NCBI GenBank assembly: GCA_030533445.1
Contig: CM060068.1
Coordinates: forward strand, 20,750,510-20,814,509
Origin: Cyprinodon diabolis
Lineage: Eukaryota > Chordata > Actinopteri > Cyprinodontiformes > Cyprinodontidae
Direction: 5' to 3'
Length of the DNA: 64,000 bases
The translations under genes and the position numbers were made by a program. Of this stretch, positions 13,101 through 26,523 are shown piece after piece. The notes below the pieces were generated by a model, which was not told the DNA's origin, did not search any database, and was given only the letters and a program-made list of their open reading frames with translations. The first letter of the stretch is position 1, and every line of letters begins with the position of its first letter.

Positions 13101-16100
13101 GAAAGAAGACTGGGTGTTATAATGGTTATTTAATTGTTTCTTTTTCTATATTATCTGATTTCAGCTTCTCTTTTTTTACACTGCTTTCTAAGTAAATAAG
13201 TATGTGTGTAAATATATGTATTTATATGTTTATTTATGTATAATAATAAGGATAAGTTACAGTTTAAAACGAATGTTAGTTTTAGGGTGCGGTCTTTCGT
13301 TGATTTAGGGGAACACAGAGTCAACTGTGGATTCAGGCTGAAGATCATTGCTTGTTGGGTAGAATGAGTTGAGTCATTTGGATGCCCAGCTTCTCTAACT
13401 GTTTGGTGATGGCAGAAGCCTTCAGCATGCATTAAACTACACATCAGCTTTAAAGAGAGAGTGGCCCGAGAGAGAGAACTACAGTACAAACTAACAATGG
13501 CAGCTCCAGTTTTTTTATATTTATAGCGCCCAGCAGGTGTCAGCCACAGCAGTCTCTCTCCCCCCTTTGACACCCCATGGCTGCAGCGCTTCACTGTATG
13601 AAAGAAAAGCGAGGGGGAGGGTGGGCAGCTGCCGCCTGGGATTAGGTACCTGAATCCAATCTTGAGGAGCAGTGGGCTCCAGTGGCGTTAAAGTGTTTTC
13701 TGGAGAATTTCTCATGTTCCCCACTAGCTGATTATTTCCAGATTTTAGTTCTGCCTCAGTGGAGATGAGCTCCACACAGTTTTGCCAGTTGTTGTTAAGA
13801 TGTAGCTTGACACTCACAGGCCACACTCAGATGAGTTGTGTAATCCTATTTAAGACATATCTCGCAGGAAAATAAAATTACTCACATGTTTTCTGTTTTG
13901 CTGAATATCCTAATGCATAATTACATTTAAGAACTAGAACCAATAAAAATAAAATCTTTATTTATTTTTCAGCTGTGCATTTTTGCTTTACTAAAAGACA
14001 AAGACATTCCTTTTCCACTCCCTTTGCTTGTTCCTTTCTGTGTCAGCGCTGCTCTGTCTTCTCTTGCTCATTAACCTTACTTGTTCTTCCACTTCATAGG
14101 TCTGCTAATTCCACCCCCTCCATCTCCCAACTTTGAAAAAGCTCAAACCCTTTGAGTAACCAAAAAGAAGACTAGAGGTTTTGGCATATAAAAGCATTGT
14201 ATCCAACCTCTGACTACAAAGAACAAGCTACAGCTCATTTGGGTAGCCTAGCTGCAAAAATATACAAATTTGTGTCTGCTAATTGTTTTGGTGAAGACAG
14301 ATGCTGGTATCATAAAGGTCTCTATATGCACAAGATCCTTAGTTGCATCTGTATGTAGGTTGTGTTAATGATCTTTTGATTTAAGAATAGCTAAACTTAA
14401 AAAACAACAATGAGCCTTGAAAAAAATACTCATACTAACTCTTTTGTTCTCATTCTAAAATCATTAATAAACTTGTATCCATTTGTCACGCATTGAAAGG
14501 AGACTTTGGGCAAAGGAATTTCTAAAAGCTGTGTGCTATTTATTCTCAAAAACTAAAACCCCAAACTCAATCTTGTGCAACGAAGCCTCAGAGGATTAAG
14601 AGATTTTCGCGAACTTTTGAAAAGACCCACCCTCTCCAAAAAAGAAGAAAATGTGCATGCACAACCCTGTACCAGTCCCCAAGCAGTAACGCTTATTAAA
14701 TGCATGCACGAGTCCATTTCTCCTTGTGCACGCTCTTTTTAAAAGTTGCTGTTTGCATGACTCATCCAAAATTACTTTCAAAAAGAAGATTTGCAATTTT
14801 TCCACTGTGTCAGACTCACCCGTAAGTGAAAATGGGGACAAGCATGTAGGAGGGCTTCACGTAAACATATCACCAGAGTGATTGACAATTAGGAGGACCA
14901 CTTACATCCTCTACTGTACCTTTAATGCACTTACATCATCATGAAGATGAAGGAAAACACCTGGCAGGGTGAGGTTTTGCAGATGTTTAGTGTAGTGTTA
15001 GTGTTCAGTCTGTCTTCACTAAATCACTGCAAAATAGTTAACCCTGCAAAGCCAACCAAAATAAACACAAATAAAAGTTTGAGTCTTTAGGGCTCTTGCA
15101 CAATGACATGCACTGTCCTTTAATAGAAAAAATAATGCAGGTCAGAAACACTGGGAGACTTTACAATAGGTAAATTTGCAAAATGCTTAGAAATAATAAA
15201 GGACAAATGTTTTCATTCCTTTTTTGTGTTTCCCCATTGTGTGAGAATTGTAGTTCTCCAAGCAAAATGCTTTATGGTTGAAAACAGGCACCCTACACCC
15301 TACTCTATTGGAACACATCATGTCTAATTTAGAATATGGTGGTGCCAGCATTGTAATTTTGGGATTCTAACCATCAGCATCAGCATAGATTGATAAAGCT
15401 AAATATGAGATACCATAGACAGAAATTTGTAAACATATAATTACCAAATTGGTACAATTTTTTCATACAGCAAAGTACTTTGATTTTTTTCATCAAATAA
15501 AATCCCCCCAAAAATTAAACTGGGGTTTAATATTGTGTAAGTAAATAGAAAAAAGGTTAGTATGTGTGAATAATTTTTCAGAGTATTGTAGTATTATCAA
15601 GTACTATATAGTATTATCTGAAGCCATCACATATAATACTACGTATTATCCAAAGGTTTCTCAATCTGATCAAATAAACTGACACACCTTTTTTTGCTGA
15701 TAATGAAAGAGAGGGCCACTCTGGCAACATCATCTCGAGAAATTAAATGAAATCCTTATTACAAGGTCTGATAATTAAAATATTGATTAATTAGTCAATG
15801 GTTTATAGTCACACTGTATCAAACCAAGAGTCTCTAATTACTGAGCAATTATGCTACATGCTGACCTCCTCCTTTTTTGTCACATGTAATGAAAAAGAAA
15901 ATTTCTTTAACGGCCTTTTAAATTTTTGACCTGCAAAATTTTAATAGGGAGTACAGTGGGAGTCAAATCTAGATTGGAAATAAAGTCATGGGTGGCTAAT
16001 GTCTGTAAGTCTGGTTAAGTGGCTGTACACAACAGAAACGGAAACACCTCTCTGGAGGGATTGGTCAGGGTTAGTCTGTACTCACCAGCTTTTGCAAAGG

Positions 16101-17949
16101 CAAAATGAATAATTACACAAAACTTGACTTTTCTAGTGTTCCCAATCCACTTTTTACACAGCATTAAAACATCTGTGCAGTGCTCCCCCAAATGATTTTA
16201 AAAGCATGGGAATGTAGTTATCTGGTTCTTTCATATAAGCACTTTTTTGTGGCTGGCATCTGGTGGTTAGTTAATGAAGAGGTGTTGAGCAGAACATTTT
16301 CCACTTTAAAGAGGGAAAATGGTACTTCAAACACTCATGTATCTCTTTTTCTGATGAAATAGAAAATAAGTAGACACGGGAAAAATGTACAAAGTATAAA
16401 CATAGTTTTTCCTGACCAGTAGCGAGGTTCAGAGCTCCAGTGTTTAGCAAGGGGGTATTGTAAATTAATTTAACCAAAGAAAACAAAAACAATAGTCCAG
16501 TGCATGTTCTGTTGTTTTATATTCTGTAAAGCTGAAATAACTAAAACATGTTTTATGCCCCTTACTTTGCATGAATATTTTTAGCATTTAGCAATAGCTA
16601 ATCTTGTTGCAGCAACAGATGAGGCCGGATCTTTAAAGTTTCAAAGTATGAGGCACACAGTACGGACATCTGTTAGTTTAGATGTCAAACAATCGAATGA
16701 TGATGTATTTACACTGAATTTTTAGGTCTTAATTTAGTTAAATATTTAGAATGCTTCATTATAAAGTATTTTTCAAGCAAGTGATTATTCACAATTGAAG
16801 ACAATTGTAAACTAGGGTCTATTTTATCTTAATTTGACCTATATACATGTATTTGCATAGGAAGTTACTTAAATAATCATAGATTGATTTAATGCATTAC
16901 ATATACAAGCACACTTCACAATTTTATCTTTCATAATCCACTACACTTAAAGCCTCCCACTATACTCCCACCTGATTTCAAATGCTTCATAGTACCACAT
17001 TTATAAGGTCTGTTAAAACACAAATCAGTTTAACATTTGGCATCAGAAAGATCAATAAAGGAACAAAGAAAAAAGAGGTGAAAAAACACCTTTTTTATGC
17101 AAAATATAAGCAAGAAAAGCTTTTTTGTTTGAATAATAGAAAAGAATTGATATTTTTAAAATGTCAGACCTCCTAAAATCACAACATTTCCATTTATAAA
17201 AGGTTGGGGTAACATAGCTAATGTCTTTTATATTTTAATGAGATAAGAGTATAAGAACAGCAATATATCCCGCTTTGATTTTTTGCAGCATTAGAACCTA
17301 TATTCACCCCACTTTTGTTTGCACCATGCATTTGCATTTCAAAAGGAATCCCTGGGAAGCCATTTTGCATATTTAGATCTGATTAACAAGTTTTAAATGA
17401 ATATGTCAACATTTTAAAATTGTTATTCTTTGACATGAAAAGAGCCAAAACAAATCTGTCTGTATCATTAGGTGTAATCTAATATTACAAAACACTGAAC
17501 ACAGACTGTGATTAGAATACATTGGACAGTCCCTTAAGACATGATCCCCCCCTGTGAAATATTGTTTTTTAAAGTCATAATATATTTAAATCTTAAAAGT
17601 TTATCTTTGTTTTTCATTTTTTCTAAAGCAGAAAGGTCAATTTAAAAGTCTCAAAAAACCTTTATAGCCACAGTCCTCTGAAAAACCAGGAACTATCATA
17701 AAGATGATGATAAGGGAACTGCTCACATTATACCTGTGCATACCAAAGTTACTGTACTATGCTGCTCAGAACCTGAGATGAACTTGTTATGTTTATCTAA
17801 ATGTTTTTAGATTTACCAATTTTGTAACAGCTTTTGTCACAGCAATTGCCCCTGTGCATTAATTATGGGTGGAGTAATTCCCACAAGGATATTTAAAATC
17901 CCTCCGCAAGGTCTCTATTTTTTATGTTTTTTTTTTTTTTAGGTACTGC
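10131..17949. other. Gene-free intergenic DNA
   Basis: AT-rich, with no gene or defined mobile element seen. GC-richer blocks near 11570-11760, 13300-13830 and 14620-14880 are unique in the window. The 147- and 101-codon minus frames at 13151-13826 overlap each other and contain low-complexity runs, so I do not call them. Confidence 0.55.
14640..14830. other. Candidate conserved noncoding element
   Basis: Balanced-composition block with three TGCATGCA/GTGCATG-type motifs (ATGTGCATGCACAACC, TTAAATGCATGCACGAG, TTTGCATGACTCATCC), resembling octamer- and AP-1-like sites. No repeat ends. Candidate only. Confidence 0.3.
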
Positions 17950-18575
17950 TCTCTAGCAACATTTCTGTTGACTTCCTATGCGAATGTTCATATTTTAGGC
18001 CACTACCTCTTGGCAGCCCACCGGCTGGATCCTAACTCATTGTCAGGACACGGGCTGAACTGTTTAACCAGGTTAGTGACTCATGCGTTCATAAACGTCC
18101 TCCATCAGGTTATCGTGGTCACTAACCTGTGTTTCTCTCCTGCTGAACTTCCAGCCTTAGACGCCATAAGCCCAGTCCTTGTTTTAAATAAATTCTTTTT
18201 GAGTAATCCCACTGTCCTGCCTTGAATACTGTGTCCTCTGTTCTGAGACATGACACAATAATCTGGCCAAACATGGACCCATTGGCAGACAGGCTTTGGA
18301 ATTCGGATGTTGAACTATATTTTTGTTCGGCTAGAGTTAGGCATACAGGAGGTTCTGTATGGGGGTTAGACTAATCATGACCTGTTCTGCTTCTCAAACA
18401 CTGAGCCTGCCTGTTCTCATTTGAATATATTGCCTGAACTGTCTTTGGATTCCTGGACCTCTGAGCCTTCCTGTTCTGATCTGTTTGCCCGACCTGGCTT
18501 TGGACTCCATGTTCTCCATGAGACTGCATGTTCTCCGCTGGGTCCTCTGTTCTAAGCCGTGACAATTTCACTCAT
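17950..18575 (+). repeat. Interspersed repeat, same family as 27232-28140, plus orientation
   Basis: Matches the reverse complement of 27232-27500 along its length: CTAGCAAC, ACTGTTTAACCAGGTTAGTG, CTTAGACGCCATA, GTGTCCTCTGTTCTGAG, then ATGACA. A second fragment follows at about 18380-18575, ending GTCCTCTGTTCTAAGCCGTG then ACA. The class is unknown; an AATAAA-like motif (18188) and GT...AG-like signals suggest a once-transcribed element. Confidence 0.7.
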
Positions 18576-18855
18576 GAGCACCCTTGGTTAACTTAACTTA
18601 TCACAGTTTAAAAGCAGAAGTGTTGCTCGTTACTAGAAAAACGTATATAATATCGAAGTAACAGCATTTTGTGTTGGTAGTTTATATCAGAAATTCTAAA
18701 AAAAGAAAATGAAAACCAATCCACTGGACAATATTTCCAAGTTTGAAAACCCCTGTATTGGAAAGAAAGTCCACTGGATTGTTTACTATGATTGAATGAC
18801 TATGACCTGGATGAATGAGAACCTTCACCAGCATATATCAGAAATTTTAATAACA

Positions 18856-18859
<4 letters not shown>

Positions 18860-18897
<38 letters not shown>
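18860..18897. repeat. (TA)n microsatellite
   Basis: About 19 uninterrupted AT units. Confidence 0.98.
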
Positions 18898-18899
<2 letters not shown>

Positions 18900-20525
18900 T
18901 GTTAATTAACATTTAAGCTGCTGACTAAACTATTAAAACTTTATAAATGTATTAAGTAGTCAAAGTAGCTCTCAGTGTTTTCTATATATAGGAGCTATCT
19001 GTTTTATTTTATCCTGCATTCCTCAAACACTCATTCAAATTTCATGGCTCTCCCTTTTCATTCCCATTATTATGTATTTTTAACACATCTTCCCATACTG
19101 GTGTAAAAAAGGGTGAACGAATGGTCAAGCTAACACATCATTAAAAATATCCCAAATTTTAACATTCCCAGCAAAAGAAAACACAAAGTTCATGGTGTTA
19201 AGGTAAAGCTTTGCCACTGTCTGGAAAAAGCACTCGCTGATCATTTCTAATAGAGACTTTGTTCCTCTGAATTTTGTACGAGTGTATGAAATATGAACTA
19301 ACTATGTGATTATTAATTGGGCCCATTGTAATTTGAGGATTCTGGGCTGCATATTGTTGGCAGCTCTCCACGGGTTCTGCCTGTGCAGGAACGTGTCGAG
19401 GGGGTACCCGCCAGTATGCCTCAGCCATTTAGAGAGCAGCTTGCCTCTCGCGCATCGGCATACAAATGAGTGGGGTTAAAAAGGCACAGCTCCTCTCAGA
19501 GACAGCCCTCCTTCACCAGCTCAGCTCCAAAGGGTCTCCACGGACTAATTTCCAAAACCACCTCTTAATGTGGGCTTGTGTCAATCACCTGAACAGACAG
19601 CTTCATCCCCTGATATGGTGTAGGCACAGAGTAGAGCTAAGCAGACCAAAGGAAATACAGCAGCGCTTTACAGTAACCGAGCAAACGACAATCATATACG
19701 ACAACCTGTGATGCCCACAATACATTTTTAAAACACTAAATACATTTCCTTTTGAAATAAAACCTGCAATAAAAAATGCTCTTGGTACTCTTTTTCTGCG
19801 TTGTTTAAAGGTTTTTGGATGTAACCTAACATGAAAAGCAAAACTAAAATTGTTATGCACAGAGATGGATTAAAGATTCACACATTTAATTAAAAAGTTC
19901 CATACAGTACTACCCAAAAAGTTTTTAACTTCCTACTTTCTTTATAACTTCACCTCCATTTACCAAGGAGATCTATTAATCTTCTAAAGTAGTTTAGATC
20001 AGTCGTTCTACAGACTTTTAAAAAGGTCTACAGAATTTAAGTTTAGGGTATTTATAAATCAGCAAGTCTTTGGTTGATTTTGCACTACTTTCTGTCCTGG
20101 TAATGACATTATTCAGACTTAAAGACAAAAAATCTCAAATAAAACAAATGTTTTGCATTTTATTTATTTTTTTAAATAACACTGGTTCTTCTCTTTAGAG
20201 GGCTTTGATGGGCTCTGATGCATACATTATTCAGCGTAGTGGTAATCAAACAAGGCTAGTCATGTTGGGCAATTTTGTGTTTTTTCAAAAGTCGAACTGA
20301 GAGGGACATACAACAACTTTCTGTGCCAACTGTGAATAAGTTTGTGCATGGTGGGGGACCAAAAAGTTACAGAAATGTGTGTAATGAAATTAATTTATGC
20401 AACTCCAATAAATATTCTAAATCTGACACTGAGCAGAAGGAAAATCAGAGTTGTTTATGTTTTACTCAATTTTTTTAAAGAAATCTCAGTTTTTTTACTT
20501 TTCATTTTTCAAAGTCTGCGGCATG
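18898..20525. other. Gene-free intergenic DNA
   Basis: No gene. A GC-richer block at 19340-19700 (CTCTCGCGCATCGGCATACA) is unique here and is a candidate noncoding element. The rest is AT-rich. Confidence 0.5.
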
Positions 20526-20533
20526 CTCTAAAG

Positions 20534-20910
20534 CAGGGGTCACCAACCTTTTTAAGACTGAGGGCTACTTCATGGGTACTGAGTCATAGGACGGGCTACC
20601 AATACTGACCTATAAACTGGAAGAGTCAGCATTCACCTAAACTTTATAGGTAATAAGCATATTTCTATTGATTATTTTCATTTCTAATTTTCTTTTAGGT
20701 AATTGAAATCTCTATGAATGCTTTAATGTCCTAAATTATTGATATGATGAAATGCTCTATAAATGATAAAAAATATGAGCAGCAGCATAAAATAAAATTT
20801 CAAACTATAGTCCACTGGTGAGTTGTTCTGTTTTAAGAAGATGCTGAGGGCACCCCATGTGGTCCTTGAGGGCCCCTTGGTCCACTAAGGCACCACGTTG
20901 GTGACCCCTG
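20534..20910. mobile_element. hAT-type MITE (377 bp)
   Basis: Perfect inverted ends CAGGGGTCACCAAC and GTTGGTGACCCCTG, with the exact 8-bp duplication CTCTAAAG on both sides (20526-20533, 20911-20918). This is a Charlie-like hAT terminus. The interior is noncoding. Confidence 0.9.
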
Positions 20911-20918
20911 CTCTAAAG

Positions 20919-21832
20919 CTTTCCTAAGATCAAAATATTCCATATATGTATATCAAAATGTTCTTTAAAGCATGGTAAAAAAAATAATCAGACTGAATAT
21001 TTTCTTCTTTAAACATTTAATTAAATAGTAAATTCAAATAGGTTTAGCAAATGGTATATTTTAGGTGTTTCAATTAATTTCAGTAATTCATCTTAGCTTC
21101 CAGTAAGCATAATTGAGCAGAAAGTTGCATGAACATGATAATTAATTCTCAACAGTTTACTTAGACTATTTCTGGAAAGTAAAGTATAATAATTAACAAC
21201 TCACTGTAACTTAACATATAATGCTACATTAAAACACCTTCTAAAAAAGTGGATTTTTCTTTTATTTTAAGGTTTAATGGCAGGAATAATGTTTATTAGC
21301 AGAACTTGCTGATCTTTTTAATAATAAGTGAGAAGTAAGAAGTCAAAGTGTAAGAAGAGAGAGAAATAGTAAGTAGGAAAAATAATAAATGAATGACACA
21401 ATATATTTGTGCATGTTATTTGAGCAAAATCAAAAAAATCATAATGTGCAGGTTGCAAAGAAAATAAAACAAGGAGTGAAGATGTTTGTACTCAGCCTGG
21501 CCACAATCACAGTGCAGAAGGCGACAGAGCTTATCTGTAACCATAACACTCAGGATTGCAGCTGCAATGAATCAATGTTTCATTGATGCCCTCTATTAGG
21601 TCCCAAAAGTGCTGTTTATATAGTTACAGTTTCAACAACTGTCTGCTGTATGAGGCAATCTTAAAAAAAATATATAAAAAAATGTTTTTGCATCTATTGT
21701 TTTCTGAGGTGTTCTAAATCACTTCTGCTAACTCTGTCAGTCCCACCCTTTGACATCGCCTCTACTCGCTTCTTTCCAGGCTATGCCATGTACAAAAAAG
21801 GGCTGGTTTTATTGTGTGTGACTGCTGCTGAT
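20919..21832. other. Gene-free intergenic DNA
   Basis: AT-rich; nothing recognised. Confidence 0.6.
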
Positions 21833-22335
21833 GTCATGATTTACAGGTGTTTTGATTTGTTGTTGTGGTTTGCATATACAGTATTTTCTTGTTCTTTCTT
21901 TGGTTTGTTAAATCTGGTCTTGCGATTTTAGCTTATGCTTTGCTGTCCAGTTTCTTAATGTATTTATATGTTCTGTTCCTCTTAGATTAAGTAATGTTTC
22001 TACTACTTCTGTTTATCCCTTTGTATTCTTCTTTGTATCTCATCAGAGCTCATTGAATTTGTTTTCATTTGAATCTCTCTCTCAGTTCTCTGCTTTCCTT
22101 TCGCCAAAGTTGCTCCACATCTCCACCGATTGCCTCTGTATTGAGGCTCACTGGTTGTCAATGATCTTTGCTGGATTCTTCTCTTGATTGCCAGTTATTC
22201 TGCCTGCCATTTGGCCCTGTTCATCCTCCTGTTTTCTCTTTGCTATCTGTGAACTCTTCTTAATGTTATTATTAAAGAATTCAGGTTTACCTCCCACCAG
22301 TCTCTGCTCTTTGGCCCTTTCAGTTGCTCCATGAG
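21833..22335 (+). repeat. Possible TGTCATGA-type interspersed repeat
   Basis: Pyrimidine-rich stretch starting TGTCATGATT with TCTGTTCCTCTT-like segments and ATTATTAAAGAATTC followed by CTCTTTGGCCC near the end. The layout resembles the repeats at 17950 and 27232. Boundaries and relation are uncertain. Confidence 0.35.
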
Positions 22336-25189
22336 ACTGGCTGCAAAGCAGAAAATACAATTTTCTAGTTATAGTAAACATTAGAAAAATAGGTGAGAGT
22401 GTTATCTCAACATTTGTTACATTTTTCAGTTCACTAAGACAATAATTTTATTTTTTAAAGCAACAATATAAAACAATTTATACCATTAATTAACAGTAAA
22501 TTCATTTTCTCACTGACTTACGCTTTTCACCGACTCAATCTTCTCTGGTTAGTTTCATATGCACTACAGAAGTAGAGTGATGAGGCACAGTAATGGAAGG
22601 TGAAACAGTGTGTGGTGGTTAATCCACATACTACTTAAGGAGGGAGATCATCATTTCTTAGGCACAGGGAGGAAATCCATGTGGTCTATGAAATTCCAAA
22701 GCTGATTTAAAGGACAGATGTCCCAGCTAAAGCTCTGGGTTTGGAATGGGATAGAAACAGCCCTGAAAAGCAAAGCTCTCCTCATGGTTAGATATAAAAT
22801 TTTAAAGTCTGAATTGAAAAGTTGTCTCATACAGAAAAAAAAGGAAAGAAAAAAACCTGTCCTGGAAAGTAACAGTGATGTCTGAATCAGTTTGCTATGC
22901 CAGTTTGGATCAAATCTGCAGAACTCATATACTTAGATTCATATCATGCATTTCTGTTTAGAGGTATGTTCAGTCAAAAAGGAAGTCCCTGTGAAGTCGA
23001 TTCTCTTTATTCTCATGCAGGCAGATCAAGACCACCTTTATCCTATACCCTAATCAAAGTAGAGCCACATCATAATGAAAAGTTCCATCTTTCGTTTGGT
23101 CTCAAAGAGGGAACAGAAGATAAGAATATCATTATTTTACTGTATGTTCCAGAGGAAAAAAGTATCAGATGTGAAGAGATTAGCAGTACAACAGTTTCCT
23201 CGACTGCCGCTGGCAACTTACAAAGATAATGAGTATTTTGGGTTTTCCTGCAGCTCTCTTATGAGCTCTTATCTACTGTATGATTTGAATTTATTTACAC
23301 AATATTATTGGAGGTATGCGCTTTATGTAATCCTCTCAAAAATGACCTGAATAGAAAGGACTAGATTGGGTCCCAATGCAGGCACAGATGGAGTAGAAAT
23401 TGTCCACAATGCTTCAAAGTTTTGAAGAACAAATATAAAATTAATGACAGAGAAATTCAACTTTTAGACACTGCGAGAGATGCTAATATTCTTTTTCAGT
23501 CACCTCTATGGTTCTCATTTTTTTTCAAAGACATTTTGCCTGTTGAATTCAGATCTTATATATCAGGGACCATTTGTGCTGAGCATGGAATGTCTTGAAT
23601 GTATATTTGAAAAAATTCATGAGTATTTCCGTTAATGATCTGTCTCAGTTTTTATTCTCAGTTTTGGTTGTTAAATTAATTACTTTACTCATAAAATACA
23701 AGGTATTTTGATTGGTGTGTAATTGGATAGTCCACTGGCATTTTTCGTGCATCCTAACGTGTTAAAATGAAGCATATTTCAATTTAAATTCCTCCTGATC
23801 ACCTGTCTGCCTTGGCTGGAAAGTTTAAAGTTCTGTACAGAAATGAGTGTCCCACAGGGGCCAAAAACTGCAAATTTTGAAGTGAATTATTTTGAATTAT
23901 AAAAAGTTAAAAAAGCAACAGAAAGAACTTCCATATTTGTTGTCAAATTGATCAGGCCAAGAACCATGTAGTTTGACCCAAAATTAGAATTATGCCTCGA
24001 GTTTGGCTTTTGTGTTTTGCCCTATTTATTTATCTCTATTTTATCCTTGTTTATGTTCTTAGATATGTCCCATTTTAGATCATGCATAGCTGCTAGGTTC
24101 TTAGTTCATTCCTATATTCATTTTGAGTTTATTGTGCTAGAATTATTTTTTATTTATTCTTGTCCCTCCCTCAGCGTTCTCCCTCAGATGATTTTAGCTA
24201 TTCCAAGGTGTCACCTGGAACACTGGGAAAGTTACTTAAATAAATTAAACTACTTATAGTTACCAGTTACTTTTTTTCCAAAAGGGAGGAGGCTACCAGA
24301 GAAACAGGTTTGTTTTCAACCAATGTTTATTATTGAACTATGTTAACACAGTGAATTTTGTTAATTGTAGAACAGATTTTCAGACTAATTATTTGTTTAT
24401 TAAAAACTATCTCTGAAAAACGACATTAACGACAACCCCCCCTTTAACGACCGACCTTCAGAATCATTGACATGTTTCAGATATTACAGCCTAACAATGG
24501 AACCAAACGACCCGCTCGTCGGTTTCAGTTTTCATGTTTCCAATCAATACAAGGCCTCGCTATATAAAGCCTCAAACTCACAGCAGGTCCAGACATTTAA
24601 ATTGAGAAAGCTTCCTGGAGGGGAAGCGAAATGTCTTCAAACCTCTGAAACCAAGTCCAGTAGATTGTTTTTAAACTTTTACAGAATTGTCTTCAACTTT
24701 TGGATCTCATATGGCAGAGGAAATAAGGAAGCAACAGAGGGACAATAAGGTAATGGAAGAGGAAGGTAAAAATGGAGTTGAGAATATGAAGGCAGGGCTG
24801 TTAAGTACATGGTACTGTTGATACATCAGCATCTTTGATAGTGCAGTGTCACAGAAATCGTGTCAACTAAGATGGTGATATTTAGCCATTAAATTACTTC
24901 AAACTTCCGGAAGATTACTGAAACTTCAGACATTTACCCAACATTTAATGTTATGGTGCGTAACAAGCTAATCTGTATCGTAAAAAACAAAATGGCAATT
25001 GATAATAACTTATATTTTAAAGTTAATGACCACCATTTTACTCATACTGTGACTAACTGTCTGCTATTTTAATCCTTTATGAAATGAAAGCCAGCTCAGG
25101 GATTATCTGGATATTTCTTTCCTATAAAGAGCCACCTGGAGCTAGTTTACTTATCTACCTATCTATTTACTTAGAAACTATGTATAGAT
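22336..25189. other. Gene-free intergenic DNA
   Basis: No gene supported. The overlapping plus frames at 22897-23350 have no recognisable family pattern. A block at 22960-23250 is less AT-rich and could be noncoding regulatory DNA. Confidence 0.5.
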
Positions 25190-25575
25190 TAGTGCTTTTC
25201 TGTTGTACTTGTGGCCCTTCTGTCTTTTTGAATCCCCATTTAGCCTCAGCAGAAGATCGGTCGAACTGAGGCTGGTTCTGAATGTGCTCTCTGTTTAAAG
25301 GGAGTTTTTCCTCTCTACTGTCCTCTCCTCTACCTATGAATGCAGGCTGAAAAATTTTTGCAGTCAACTACACAAGAAAAGCAAATGTCTACTTTTACCA
25401 TATGCTCATCCATGTGGGGCGAATCCTGTAGAGTCAATGACTAAATGCAATCAGTTGGTTTCCTCAAATAGAAAAATTTTAACCAAACTGTTTGCATGAA
25501 TTGAGTATGTTGTGTCTGAAAAGTGCCTTAATTTGACATGCATTGTTAATTTGCTATATAAACTGAATTCAATAG
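25190..25575 (+). repeat. Teleost interspersed repeat, second copy of GAGCCTGGTTCTG family
   Basis: GAGGCTGGTTCTG, then AAAGGGAGTTTTTCCTCTCT and later GTCAATGACTAAATGCAATC correspond in order to the copy near 37150. Ends near AACTGAATTCAATAGG. Confidence 0.65.
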
Positions 25576-26104
25576 GATTTAAATCAGGGACAAAGGATCT
25601 TAATTAGGAAATACCTGGGAAAAACAAAACCTATAAAAGATTGATGTTTACTGGAAAGGAATAACCTCCTGTCCTTTTTGATGAAACACAGAGGCCGTAC
25701 ACTTCGTCTTTTAGTGCAATTCCTCTAATTGTTTTTATAGTTATAATCTATAGTATATTTATAGCCAGAAATATCCTTCTACTTCCATCTAATCTTGAAA
25801 CAAATAATAGTGCCTTCCTGCTGTGTTTTTGTCAGCCCTCCATTCTTTGATGTATTTCTTTCTTTGGCAAATGAGGGAAGAAATAATTTAAACCTTTTCT
25901 CCATCCTCTCAATTTGTCTCCTACTATAAACTAAAACCTTGTCAAATTCTCTTTAACTCTTCAGGGAATTGAGAGTCTTTATTAACTAGGCTTTTAAAAG
26001 CTATGCACAGAGCTCAGAATAAGATCATAACAGATGTCAAAAAGTGCCAAAATACTACCAGAGATCACTCAAGGCAACAAAGCTTCCAAACAGGGGAGAA
26101 TATA

Positions 26105-26108
<4 letters not shown>
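25576..26108. other. Gene-free intergenic DNA
   Basis: AT-rich; nothing recognised. Confidence 0.6.

Positions 26109-26167
<59 letters not shown>
26109..26167. repeat. (TA)n microsatellite
   Basis: About 29 uninterrupted TA units. Confidence 0.98.
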
Positions 26168-26170
<3 letters not shown>

Positions 26171-26189
26171 GTAGTGTCAGTTGTAAAAG

Positions 26190-26513
26190 CAAATCTTCAG
26201 AATAGAATTCAATTTGATCATTATAACATTGTCACAAGTGCAAAGGAACGGAAATAACGCTCTACATTTAAACCCATCCCCTTGGGGAGCAGTTGGCCGC
26301 CATTGTGCAGCGCCCGGGGAGAAGTGTTGGGTTAAGGGTCCTGCACAGGGACCCAGAGTGGCAGTCTGTGGGAATGAGAGGAGCTTGGACTCAGATCCTC
26401 TAGGAGCCAAGCCCAATGGATAGAGTCCACTGGGATCTAACCCTCGACCCTTGGCTTTATTAAAACCACATTCTAACCAACTGAGCTAACTGGTCAAAAA
26501 GAGCTAACCGGTC
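26190..26513 (-). mobile_element. tRNA-derived SINE, tRNA-Ile-like head
   Basis: On the minus strand it starts with a tRNA-like head and continues into a body common in fish repeats (CCCCGGGCGCTGCACAATGG, then GGGATGGGTTTAAATGTAGA). It ends in an AT-rich tail near 26190, next to a TA microsatellite. The plus-strand frames across it are not genes. Confidence 0.7.
26422..26495 (-). pseudogene. tRNA-Ile(AAT)-like sequence (SINE head)
   Basis: Minus strand reads GACCAGTTAGCTCAGTTGGT with a good A box, then an anticodon arm with loop TTAATAA (AAT anticodon). A T arm GAGGGTTAGATCCC resembles the B box. The acceptor stem does not pair and there is an extra base in the variable region, so it is not a working tRNA. 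A second partial 5' end, GACCGGTTAGCTC, lies just upstream (26501-26513) after a TTTTT run. Confidence 0.65.
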
Positions 26514-26523
26514 ATTTCAGCGT

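Noticed and set aside
13151..13826. Two overlapping minus-strand frames of 147 and 101 codons
   Set aside because: They are in different phases over the same DNA, end in low-complexity HTYIYTHTY-type runs and match nothing I know.
26003..26257. 84-codon plus frame
   Set aside because: Mostly an IY repeat translated from the (TA)n microsatellite.
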